A stretch of 64,000 nucleotides of DNA from Sphingobium yanoikuyae (GTDB lineage Bacteria; Pseudomonadota; Alphaproteobacteria; Sphingomonadales; Sphingomonadaceae): the NCBI RefSeq assembly GCF_013001025.1, contig NZ_CP053021.1, positions 2,311,501-2,375,500 of the forward strand, given 5' to 3'. The notes under the pieces are model-generated. The model was not told the origin of the DNA, did no database searches, and saw only the letters and a list, made by a program, of their open reading frames with translations. Shown here one piece after another: positions 34,208 through 42,431 of the stretch. The position numbers were made by a program, and so were the translations under genes. The number at the start of each line of letters is the position of its first letter. The first letter of the stretch is position 1.

Positions 34208-34807
34208 TCAGGCCTCGCGGGATCCTGGGGGCAATTCCATCGCGATGAAGGCGCGGGCGCGTTTCACGGCGTCCTCGTCGATCTGGTTCACGATCTCCGG
34301 CATGATGATCGCCAGTCGGTCGATCTCGCCAAGCAGGACTGCGAGCAGATGAAGTGCGGGTGGGGTCGCTGGTGCGCTATCCCAGCCCGGTGGCGGGCCG
34401 GCATGGCAATAGCCATAGTCGAGCGACCCGTAGCGCCGAACAATCGCAAGCGCCTGGTCGGCGGTTTCGCAATCATCGAGCGCGAAGCGACACGTCATCT
34501 CGTCGGTCGTGATGCCGGCGTAGAAAAGCGCTGCGGTCACGCCATTGGCGAGTGTGCATCGCATCGGGCGGTTCGCTTCACGATAGATATAGGCGATGTT
34601 GCCAAGCCGATCGGTTGCACGGATGCGAACGGCGTCACGACGCGGTGGAGTTTCGGTCGTGCGCGGGCTATTCTCGGAGGCGAGCAATTCCGACCGGGCT
34701 TCAACCCAGTCGAGATAGCCAAGACGGGTATCGTCATTCGCGACTTCGGTTTTCCAGTCGCCGACAGGATGGTCGGGATTGTCGTCCCAGTGACTGCGGC
34801 GGCTCAT
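34208..34807 (-). CDS. Hypothetical backbone protein
   Basis: A 199-aa protein with MSRRSHWDDNPDHPVGDWKT at the start and a long C-terminal helix (LLAVLLGEIDRLAIIMPEIV). ATG 34807 overlaps the next gene's stop (34804), so it is coupled to the 167-aa gene upstream. No family recognised. Confidence 0.65.
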   Translation of the reverse strand: MSRRSHWDDNPDHPVGDWKTEVANDDTRLGYLDWVEARSELLASENSPRTTETPPRRDAVRIRATDRLGNIAYIYREANRPMRCTLANGVTAALFYAGITTDEMTCRFALDDCETADQALAIVRRYGSLDYGYCHAGPPPGWDSAPATPPALHLLAVLLGEIDRLAIIMPEIVNQIDEDAVKRARAFIAMELPPGSREA

Positions 34808-35307
34808 GATATTACACCATCAAGCGCTTTCGAGAGTGCTTCCCGCGTGAACTCAATTTCGATCCGGTCCGGGAAAACCGCGCACCATCCTCCGCCGAAG
34901 CTATCGAGATAGGGCTTGGTACAGGTGAAGCTCCAGTCGAACCCGACCGGAGCGACAGCCAGTGACGATTGGCAGCAACGCTGGATTAGTCCGGCGATCG
35001 GCCACGGCTGGAAGTCGATCGTGCTGTAGATGGTGACCGTGCAGGTCTTCGGATCTTCGATGGAATTCGCCACCCGAATGTCCGCGCCAAAGTCGGGGAA
35101 GTTTGCATCGTCGAAGATCGCGGTAAATCCGCTCAGCGGTTTATCGCCAATCGTCGGCGGAAATGCTGCCAGCAATTCATCGCTGATAGGAGCGGGTTCG
35201 AAATCCCCCATGAGATCGGCGGCAAGCTGCCATGCCTCTTCGATGAGTGCGGCTTCGGCGTTGGAGCAGGTGAAGGCGAATGAGCCCTGGATGAAGTGGT
35301 CGGCCAT
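34804..35307 (-). CDS. Hypothetical backbone protein
   Basis: A 167-aa acidic protein (MADHFIQGSFAFTCSNAEAA). FPDFGADIRVANSIEDPKTC and WSFTCTKPYLDSFGGGWCAV show beta-rich patterning. It heads a coupled pair with the gene at 34208 and is preceded by a G-rich tract (35347-35375, minus strand). Unknown function. Confidence 0.65.
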   Translation of the reverse strand: MADHFIQGSFAFTCSNAEAALIEEAWQLAADLMGDFEPAPISDELLAAFPPTIGDKPLSGFTAIFDDANFPDFGADIRVANSIEDPKTCTVTIYSTIDFQPWPIAGLIQRCCQSSLAVAPVGFDWSFTCTKPYLDSFGGGWCAVFPDRIEIEFTREALSKALDGVIS

Positions 35308-35471
35308 GGCGTCTCCATGAAGATAGTGGGCAGCCCAATTGCCGCGCCACCCACTTGCCTCCTCCTCCCCTCCCTTTGACTTGGCCGCCGAATGGAGGCA
35401 CGAAGTCGTTTACACTTGCGCAACTGCGCCTGGTTCAAGACCCGTGATCCCAGCAAGAAGAAGGATGTTAC

Positions 35472-36434
35472 ATGGCCGAGACCGAAGATTCGGGCGTCAT
35501 GTCTTTGACGGTGACGTTGCTCAGCGCATATTTCGCGAATAACACCGTGCCGAGCGGCGAATTGCCGGCGCTGGTGGAGGGGACAAGGCGTGCGCTGCTG
35601 GGTGACGCGCCTGTAGCGGCGCCGGTCGCCGCTCCAGTAGCTGAAGAAGTTGCCCCGGATGTGCCAGTCGCCGCTCCAGTGACAGAAGAGATTGTTCCGG
35701 AGACGCCGGTCGCCGCGCAGGAATACAAGCCCAAGGTCTCCATTGAGGAAAGTCTGGGTTCGCCCGATCACATACTGAGCTTGATCGATGGTAAGCCCTA
35801 CAAGACGCTCAAGCGACATCTGGCGGCGCAGGGATTGACGCCTGCGGAATATCGTGGCCGCTACGGCCTTCCAGCGGACTATCCGATGGTCGCGCAAGGA
35901 TATTCGGCGGCCCGCAGGGAGGTCGCACTGAAGCTGGGCCTCGGCGGCAAGCGCAAGAACTCGCCTGCGCCCGTTACCGAGGAAGTGCCGGCACCCCCGG
36001 TTGCCGAAGCGCCCGAGCCTGTCGTTGTCGACCCGGCACCGGTAAAGCCCGCGCCGGCACGTCGCCCGCGTGCCAAAACTGTCGACGTCAAACCGAAGGC
36101 GGCGGCCAAGAAGCCTAAGCGTAAGGCAGCTCCTGCGCCCGTCGCCGCGGATGCGCCTGCACCCCCGGTTTCCGAGGCGCCCAACCCTGCTGTTGCTGAG
36201 ACGCCCCCAGCAGAGCCCGCGCCGGAAGGCCGCTCGCCCAAGGCTCTCGCTGTCAAACCGAAGTCGGTAGCGGCAAAACCCAAGCGCAAGGTCACCAAAG
36301 ACGCTGCCGCAAAGGCTCCCGTCGCAGGCGCGGATGCAGCACCGAAGCCGAAGCGCATTCGGGCAGAAAAGACAGACACCGAGGCGGTTCCACCTGCAGA
36401 ACTGGCGCCGGAGACCACGCCCGCGGCAGGCTGA
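35472..36434 (+). CDS. MucR/Ros-family regulator lacking zinc ligands, with long Ala/Pro/Lys tail
   Basis: A 320-aa protein. Residues about 98-155 (DGKPYKTLKRHLAAQGLTPA, then EYRGRYGLPADYPMVAQGYS) are a clear MucR/Ros domain. The two cysteines of the usual zinc finger are absent here (DHILSLIDGKPYKTLKRHL), like zinc-independent relatives reported in rhizobia. About 150 residues of repeated Ala-Pro-Val-Glu and Pro-Lys-Ala-Lys follow, resembling histone H1-like tails. MucR proteins are H-NS-like silencers, so this may coat or silence the element. It is divergent from the backbone operon. Confidence 0.85.
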   Translation: MAETEDSGVMSLTVTLLSAYFANNTVPSGELPALVEGTRRALLGDAPVAAPVAAPVAEEVAPDVPVAAPVTEEIVPETPVAAQEYKPKVSIEESLGSPDHILSLIDGKPYKTLKRHLAAQGLTPAEYRGRYGLPADYPMVAQGYSAARREVALKLGLGGKRKNSPAPVTEEVPAPPVAEAPEPVVVDPAPVKPAPARRPRAKTVDVKPKAAAKKPKRKAAPAPVAADAPAPPVSEAPNPAVAETPPAEPAPEGRSPKALAVKPKSVAAKPKRKVTKDAAAKAPVAGADAAPKPKRIRAEKTDTEAVPPAELAPETTPAAG

Positions 36435-36501
36435 TCGATGCGGTCCGGGCGCGCGAGGTGCCCGGACCGCTTTTCACGGGCCGATCAGATTTCAGGTGGG
36501 A

Positions 36502-38600
36502 TCAGATCCGCGACATCGCCAGGATTGCCTCGATGATCTCGCTCGACCGGTCGAGCGGAATGAATAGCCGGGTCTTGTACTGAATGACCTCGCTGAACAC
36601 ACCATGTGCCTTCAATCGCTCGCGGTCTTCCGGCCGGTAATTGCGAATTTCAAGCCGGCGCGAGCCGTTGACGAGCGCGGTTGCCAATGTCGCACCGCCC
36701 AGGCCTGGGATGGCAACCCCCGTCCCCTTTTGCGCCGCGGCGCCAAGTTCGGCAGCGGTCAGTTCGACCGTGCCGTCGAGACCGAAGGCTGATTGCAGTT
36801 CCGCCATCGCCGCCGGTGGGATCAGGCGGCCGATGATCGAAATCCCCTGGCCATCATCGATCCGCCAGACGCGGACATCATCCTGAGGAAGCCGATGCCA
36901 AACCGGCAGGAGGAGGCCCGTTGCTACGTTGACGGTCTCGATATCGACCTTGGCCTCAGCCTCGACTGCTTCGGTTTCCCAAAGCTTCTGGAACTCGTCG
37001 CGGTCGATCTCCTTCCAGAGGCTGGCCCACATCGCTATCTCCTGCATGCGCGTCCCGCCGGTCGGACGAACAAGCTGGCACATGGGCACGATGCGCCCTT
37101 CCTCGTCGGTGATCGACCAGGACGGCACCTTGAGAGCGACGCGCTTGGACCTGCTGTTCCAGAGATACGCGATTTCGCGCGTGCCGTCCCAGATCTGCAT
37201 CAGCCGCTTCCAGTGCATGACCCGCGGGCGCAAATGGAGTTCGAGCCGGAGCAATCTGGTCTCGGCGCCGGTCACCGGATCGGTGCGTAGAGTCTGCTCA
37301 GACCTTGTGATGATCTGCTCGGCTCGGATGGTCTCGACCCCGACGTCAAGCGTGCCGGCCTCGCGCGCCGCATCGATGCGCGCCTGGATCAGCCCCATAT
37401 ATTCATCGAAGATCGCATTCTGGGTTGCGATCCTGAGCGCGAGAATGCGGTTGAGCCAGCGCTGGATCGGCGGCAGTTTCTCGAGGAGCGTGCCATCCTC
37501 GTCTCTGAGCTTGAGACCGGTCATGGCCTGGAAGCTCTCCATGTTCACGCTCGACAGCTTGTTCCCATGGAGAAGATGATACCATTGGGTGAGAGCTTCC
37601 CGGGCGTAATCGCTTTCCAGATTGTCTGCCGGATCGAACAGGTTCTGGCCGCCTGTCTGGCGCTGGCCGCGTGTGAGCGCCCCCAGACTGTCGAGACGGC
37701 GCGCGATGGTCGAGATGAAGCGTCGTTCGCCCTTGCAGTCGGTCGTCACCGGCCGGAACACAGGCGGCACGCTCTGATTGGTGCGATGGGTGCGCCCCAG
37801 ACCCTGGATCGCGACATCAGCGCGCCAGCCCGGTTCCAGCAGGAAATGGACGCGGCGCTTGTCGGCTGTCTTGCAGGCCAGATCGGCATGATAGGAACGG
37901 CCCGTGCCACCGGCGTCTGAGAAGACCAGGATCGGCTTCTGTCCATCCATGAACGCCTGGGTCTCTGAGAGATTGGCGCGTGCGCCGCGCCGTTCGAGTT
38001 TTTGAGCACCGTCGCTGCCGATGATGATGCGGCGCGATCGGCCGGTAACCTCGGCGACTTTTGCGGTCCCGAAATGCGAAAGCAATGCATCGAGGGCGGC
38101 CGGGACCGGCGGCATCGCGCAAAGTTCCTCGATCAGCGCGTCGCGCGCCGCAATGGCTTCGGCGCATTCGACCATATTGCCCGCTTCGTCGCGCATCGGT
38201 TCTGACCGGAGCGATCCGTCGCTGGTGGAGAAAACGCGCATCTGCTGGGTCGGGAAGGCGTTTTTGAGGTAGTCGATCATGGTCGCCCGCGGCGAGAGCT
38301 CCAGGTCGAGATGGGCACGTTCTTCAGGCGAGAGTTCGGCAAGCCGCCTGTCGAGGATCCCCTCGGCAGTGCTGACGAGTTGGACGACGGCGACATTGCC
38401 GGCCGAGATTTCGGTTTCGATCGCATCGAAGACCGTCGGCATCTTCATCGAGATGAGCAATGCCGACCAGAAGCGCTGCTTGGAGCTTTCGAACCGGCTC
38501 AGCGCCGATCCCTTCGCCATGGCGTTCAGGGTTCGACCCGAGGCGCGATCGACGATATTGGCGGCTTTCAACGCGGCATCGACGTTGCGATGTATGACAG
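36502..38600 (-). pseudogene. Strawberry-notch helicase, C-terminal part (gene split by RIT element)
   Basis: The frame up to 38600 encodes AVIHRNVDAALKAANIVDRA onwards, about 699 codons to the stop at 36502. It carries the C-terminal helicase and strawberry-notch regions, for example FSDAGGTGRSYHADLACKTA and VAIQGLGRTHRTNQS. An in-frame TAA at the element's end blocks read-through from upstream. Translation could restart at TTG 38571, but this half lacks Walker A. It joins exactly, in frame, with the N-terminal half at 42432-44625. Sno-type helicases are conserved on such elements, with unknown role. Confidence 0.85.
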
Positions 38601-38642
38601 CTTATCGCGAGGTCGCGATAATGCGCAGGAACGTGGCGAAGG
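38601..38642. repeat. RIT left terminal inverted repeat
   Basis: It starts with the hairpin TTATCGCGA-gg-TCGCGATAA (38602-38621) and runs on to GGAACGTGGC. The right end (42361-42402, other strand) matches over about 42 bp with a few substitutions, including one in its hairpin (TTATCACGA). These are probable recombinase-binding sites. Confidence 0.8.
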
Positions 38643-38685
38643 CCCGCAAAGCTGCTGAGCATTTCGCCACGTCCTTCACATTATT

Positions 38686-39690
38686 TCACAAGGCATCGAG
38701 CCACTCCATCAGGCTGGCTTCTCGTTTCCACGAAGGTGGCACGTTGCTCGCCGCCGGCGCCCCTACCTGCTCGAGCGCCTTTCGTTTGGTCTCCAGATTG
38801 GCCTGTGCGTAGTGGTTGGTCGTATCGAGGCTGACGTGTCCCAGCCAACTGCGGATGACGGTGATGTCGACCCCGGCAGCGACAAGGTGAACGGCAGTCG
38901 CGTGCCGGAAGCTGTGCGGCGTCACATTTTTGGACCGAAGCGACGGCACGGTTTCTGACGCCTTTCCTACATAGGAGGCGAGTTTGAACCGCACTCCCGA
39001 GGCGCCCAGCGGCTCACCATATCGATTGACGAAGATCCGCTGATCTGGCGCGCGCGGGTGACGTTCCAACAACTTCCTGAGCAACGTCACGGTTTCCGGC
39101 CAGAGTGGACAGATACGTTCCTTGCGACCCTTGCCGTAAAGACGCACGAAGTTCGGTGCGTCGAACCGGATCGCCTCGGGACAGAGGTCGAGGGCCTCCT
39201 GGATGCGCGCGCCGCTGTTATATAGGAACGAGAGTAGCACGTGGTCGCGCATTCCCTCGATTGTCGACCGGTCGGGCTGAGCAAGGATCGCTTCGACCTC
39301 CTCCGGCTCGAGATAGCAGGGTGCAACGGTAGGCTCCCGCTTGAGCGGGACGGTCAGGACCTCGGCGCATTGCGCGATGTATTCGGGATCCTTGTCAGCC
39401 ACGAAGCTGAAGAAGCTGCGGATCGCGGCGAGCCGGCAGTTGCGTGTACCGATCGTGCCCCTGCGCCCATGCTCGGTGTGGTGGAGGAACGCGCGAACCT
39501 CTCCGACCGAGACGTCGGCCAGCATGATCCGCGCGACCCCGCCGCCCTTTCGCTCCGCGATGAACCGAAGCAACAACCGCCAGGTGTCGCGGTAAGACCG
39601 GATCGTATGGACAGATGCACTGCGTTGCTCAGCCAACCATTCCTGAAAGAACGCCCGCAACAATGCGGGGAAGAGATTGCCCTTCGTCAT
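38686..39690 (-). CDS. ritC: RIT tyrosine recombinase, third gene
   Basis: ATG 39690 overlaps the ritB stop (ATGA), giving 334 aa; the longer open frame is a shadow. Catalytic signatures: NSGARIQEAL (Arg), HSFRHATAVH (H-x-x-R) and LGHVSLDTTNHYAQ (His and Tyr nucleophile). The N-terminal SAM-like domain (FFQEWLAEQRSASVHTIRSY) is normal. The three RIT enzymes are expected to act together on the inverted ends. Confidence 0.9.
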   Translation of the reverse strand: MTKGNLFPALLRAFFQEWLAEQRSASVHTIRSYRDTWRLLLRFIAERKGGGVARIMLADVSVGEVRAFLHHTEHGRRGTIGTRNCRLAAIRSFFSFVADKDPEYIAQCAEVLTVPLKREPTVAPCYLEPEEVEAILAQPDRSTIEGMRDHVLLSFLYNSGARIQEALDLCPEAIRFDAPNFVRLYGKGRKERICPLWPETVTLLRKLLERHPRAPDQRIFVNRYGEPLGASGVRFKLASYVGKASETVPSLRSKNVTPHSFRHATAVHLVAAGVDITVIRSWLGHVSLDTTNHYAQANLETKRKALEQVGAPAASNVPPSWKREASLMEWLDAL

Positions 39691-41042
39691 GACCGCGCCT
39701 CCATCGTGAGGCATCGGGCGCCGACGGTCCGGAACCGCTCGCTTGCTTCCTGCAGCAGGTCCTGCGTGACGGTGATGTAGACCAGCGTGGAGTTGATGTC
39801 CCGGTGGCCCATGTAGGTGGAGAGGAAGCGCAGTTTGTCCTGCGGATTGACGCCGGATCGATACCATTGAAGGATCCGGTTCACGACCATCGAGTGGCGC
39901 AGGTCATGAACACGCGGCCCTGTCCGCCCGGTCGGGGCCTTGAACCCGGCACGGCGCATGACGTTGGTGATCATCGTTGAGACCGTCACCGGGGTATAGC
40001 GATCATTGAAGTGCTCGTGCCAGAAGAGCCCGGACCGAGGATCCTGTGGGGCGCCAGCGCGCCGCCTTGCATCGATATAGGCCCGTAATTCGGCCATGAC
40101 GCTGCCGGTTAGCGGCAATATCCTGGTCTTGTAGAACTTCGTTTCCCGCACTGTGATCGTGTCTGATTGAAGATCGACGTCACCCAGATCGAGCCCGGCG
40201 AGTTCACTACGGCGCAGTCCGGCACAATAGGCCAGAACCACCATGGTGTAGAGAACCATCGGCCGCAGCGGCGCGTCCGGCGACGGATAGGAGCGGGCAA
40301 CGTCGAGCATCTGCCGAACGTCGGCCGGGCTGAAGATGTGCGGTCGTCGATGCTCTCGTGCCACTTCCCGCTCGGGACGGGCGTTGAAGCGTTTCGGTGG
40401 GATGCTGGGATCAAGGCGATACCGCGCCTTAGTCAGGAGGCGCCCGAGCTTCTGGCATTCAGCCGCGTGATTGCGGGTCAGCTTGGCAGTTGCCCAGCGC
40501 GCCAGCATCGTCTCAAGCGATGCCCCTGTCAGTTCCGGGGTCGCCTGGAGGAACCGATCGAACCGCAATAACCAGTGAGCCTGAGTCTCATACTGATACC
40601 CCCGGCTCCGCATCAACGCGACATGCTCACGCATGAAGTCCCCCAGCGAGCTGCCGAAGGGCGCGGGGCGTCGCAATGCGGCCAGGGCTCCGTCGGGATT
40701 TGCGGAAGCCAGCGCTCGCCAGATCGGCTTGCTTTGTTTGACGTTGTATTGACGGCGAAGCACGGCAACGGGATTATCTGCGATCAGCCCGATTTCGACG
40801 AGGTGGTCGAGGAAGCGATCGACAATGCAGACCTGGTTGAGCAGCGTCGGCATTCGCCAACGTTTTTCCATTTCCTTCAGCCAGACTTCGAGCATCTGCC
40901 GGTCGACCGCCGGATGACGCTGGGCTACATTCTCGAAGCTGCGAAGGAACCAGCGATAAGTCGGCCTGCTTCCCTGCCGGAACTGCGATTTTTCCAGGAA
41001 GGCGTCGATGACCGTGCGATCGGGATCGTGCCAGGCGCTCAT
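39687..41042 (-). CDS. ritB: RIT tyrosine recombinase, second gene
   Basis: A 451-aa integrase-family protein with CAGLRRSELAGLDL (Arg), HDLRHSMVVNRIL (H-x-x-R) and MGHRDINSTLVYI (His/Tyr). Its ATG overlaps the ritA stop and its stop overlaps the ritC start. It is longer than ritA and ritC, mainly in the N-terminal half, which has two DNA-binding-like segments. Confidence 0.9.
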   Translation of the reverse strand: MSAWHDPDRTVIDAFLEKSQFRQGSRPTYRWFLRSFENVAQRHPAVDRQMLEVWLKEMEKRWRMPTLLNQVCIVDRFLDHLVEIGLIADNPVAVLRRQYNVKQSKPIWRALASANPDGALAALRRPAPFGSSLGDFMREHVALMRSRGYQYETQAHWLLRFDRFLQATPELTGASLETMLARWATAKLTRNHAAECQKLGRLLTKARYRLDPSIPPKRFNARPEREVAREHRRPHIFSPADVRQMLDVARSYPSPDAPLRPMVLYTMVVLAYCAGLRRSELAGLDLGDVDLQSDTITVRETKFYKTRILPLTGSVMAELRAYIDARRRAGAPQDPRSGLFWHEHFNDRYTPVTVSTMITNVMRRAGFKAPTGRTGPRVHDLRHSMVVNRILQWYRSGVNPQDKLRFLSTYMGHRDINSTLVYITVTQDLLQEASERFRTVGARCLTMEARS

Positions 41043-42271
41043 GGCAGCACCTCCGATCCGGGCACGTCGAGCGCCACGGCTCGGAGATCATCTGTCGCCA
41101 GCTTGAGATAGGCGTTGGTGGATTCGGTGGATCGATGTCCGAGCACGTCGCCGATGATCTTTTGCGGGACCGACGCCCGCAGCATTTCGACCGCCCGCGC
41201 GTGGCGAAAGACATGCGCTCCTCGCTTTCCCGGCGGCTCGACGCCAGCGGCTGACAACCGCCCGCGGATCATGCCATACAGGTTTGTCATTGCGATATAG
41301 GGCGCGCAGGACCGGATGAAGATTTCCCGCCCCTCAACCTGGGGGCGCCCATTACGCAGATAGTCGAGGAGCGCCTCACCAACGGGCGCCAATAGCGGCA
41401 AGTAGGAGTACGCATTGGTCTTGGTGTGACGGATACGCAGGGCTTCTCCGCGCCAGTTCACGTCTTCAAGCCGAAGGCGACAGATCTCACCTTCGCGCAA
41501 CCCATATGTGGCAAGCAGTTGAAGTACCGCAAAATCGCGCAGTCCCCGCGGCGATCCATCCTTCTTCGTCGCCGCCAGCACCGCGGCGATTTGGCGCCTG
41601 TCCAGCGTCGAGGGCACGTCTTCATAGGCGTAGAGCATGGGGCCGATGATGTGCGGCGTGAGATCCATCGGGATGCGCCTCGTCCGATGCAGATACCGCA
41701 CCACCGACCGGAGCCGCTCAGCGACATCGGCCAATGATTTGCGCCGTAATCCAGGGGCGCGCATGTCCATGTAGAGATCGACCTCCCCGATGCTCAAGGT
41801 GTCGAGGCTGGCGGCCCCGCCCCGTTCGAACTGCCATCGCAGGAAGTTCCGTGCCTCCCACAGAAGCGCCGAGATGGAAGCGCTCGCCAGACCGCGCTCG
41901 TCGCGCAGCCATGCCTCGTATTCGCAGCAGATCGCCTGCCGATACGCGGTTTCCGGTTCGGTCATCTCTGGCTCGGGCGGCCATTTGCCTTGGGCAAGCC
42001 GGAGCAGTTTGTTGATCGATGTGCGGGGCAACATCTGCCAGCGCGCACAGGGAGGCCGCCCGTACTGGGCTTCGAAATCCTGAACTGCATAGGCAAGATA
42101 CTGATCGACCTGCGCCAGCGTCACAGTTTCCACCTGCACGCCGCACTCGGCCAGATAATCGAGAAACGCGCGGGCGTACAGGCGATGGTTCGCTACGACC
42201 ACCGGGTTATAATTCTGCGTCGTGAGCAAATTCGAGAGTTCGGCGATCAACTCGTCGTGCAATTTCAACAT
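41039..42271 (-). CDS. ritA: RIT tyrosine recombinase, first gene
   Basis: ATG 42271 (MLKLHDELIAELSNLL), after GAGGAT, gives 410 aa. It has TYGLREGEICRLRL (Arg), HVFRHARAVEML (H-x-x-R) and LGHRSTESTNAYLK (His/Tyr). As first gene of the coupled trio it sits about 90 bp inside the right end, so its promoter must lie within or beside the terminal repeat. Confidence 0.9.
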   Translation of the reverse strand: MLKLHDELIAELSNLLTTQNYNPVVVANHRLYARAFLDYLAECGVQVETVTLAQVDQYLAYAVQDFEAQYGRPPCARWQMLPRTSINKLLRLAQGKWPPEPEMTEPETAYRQAICCEYEAWLRDERGLASASISALLWEARNFLRWQFERGGAASLDTLSIGEVDLYMDMRAPGLRRKSLADVAERLRSVVRYLHRTRRIPMDLTPHIIGPMLYAYEDVPSTLDRRQIAAVLAATKKDGSPRGLRDFAVLQLLATYGLREGEICRLRLEDVNWRGEALRIRHTKTNAYSYLPLLAPVGEALLDYLRNGRPQVEGREIFIRSCAPYIAMTNLYGMIRGRLSAAGVEPPGKRGAHVFRHARAVEMLRASVPQKIIGDVLGHRSTESTNAYLKLATDDLRAVALDVPGSEVLP

Positions 42272-42360
42272 GCTTTTATCCTCAGCTGGTCCAGAGACCG
42301 CCGAGGTTCGCAATCAAAATAATGCGCAGCAACATCGCCCCGCATTAGGAGAATCCACGT

Positions 42361-42402
42361 CGCTGCCGCGTTCCTTCACATTATCGCGACCTCGTGATAA
42401 GC
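42361..42402. repeat. RIT right terminal inverted repeat
   Basis: This is the inverted counterpart of 38601-38642. Its inner hairpin is TTATCGCGA-cc-TCGTGATAA on the plus strand (42381-42400), with one arm mismatch. The element continues about 29 bp past this repeat to the host joint, unlike the left end. Confidence 0.8.
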
Positions 42403-42403
42403 A

Positions 42404-42429
42404 ATCTTATGCGCAGCTGCGCATAAGAT
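42404..42429. repeat. 26-bp perfect palindrome at the RIT right end
   Basis: The left half ATCTTATGCGCAG is followed immediately by its complement CTGCGCATAAGAT with no spacer. It lies between the right terminal repeat and the host joint, and has no counterpart at the left end. It could be a recombinase site, a transcription stop or a remnant of an earlier insertion. Confidence 0.75.
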
Positions 42430-42431
42430 AC

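Larger units (their letters stand above)
38601..42431. mobile_element. RIT element (recombinase-in-trio), 3831 bp, inserted in the helicase gene
   Basis: Three tyrosine recombinase genes, each overlapping the next by ATGA, are bounded by related inverted ends (38601-38642 and 42361-42402). Joining host bases 42432 onwards to 38600 restores a continuous frame (Ala-Trp-Ala-Val-Ile-His across the joint) of 1431 codons, which defines the element's limits to within a base and shows no target duplication. RIT elements are known in many bacteria; their transposition mechanism is poorly described. Confidence 0.9.

Noticed and set aside
35879..36418. 179-codon minus-strand frame rich in Ala and Gly
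   Set aside because: Mirror image of the low-complexity MucR tail on the other strand.
38686..42271. Integrase of the whole element
   Set aside because: The three tyrosine recombinases are a coupled trio between their own inverted repeats inside another gene, so they belong to the RIT insertion and not to integration of the conjugative element.
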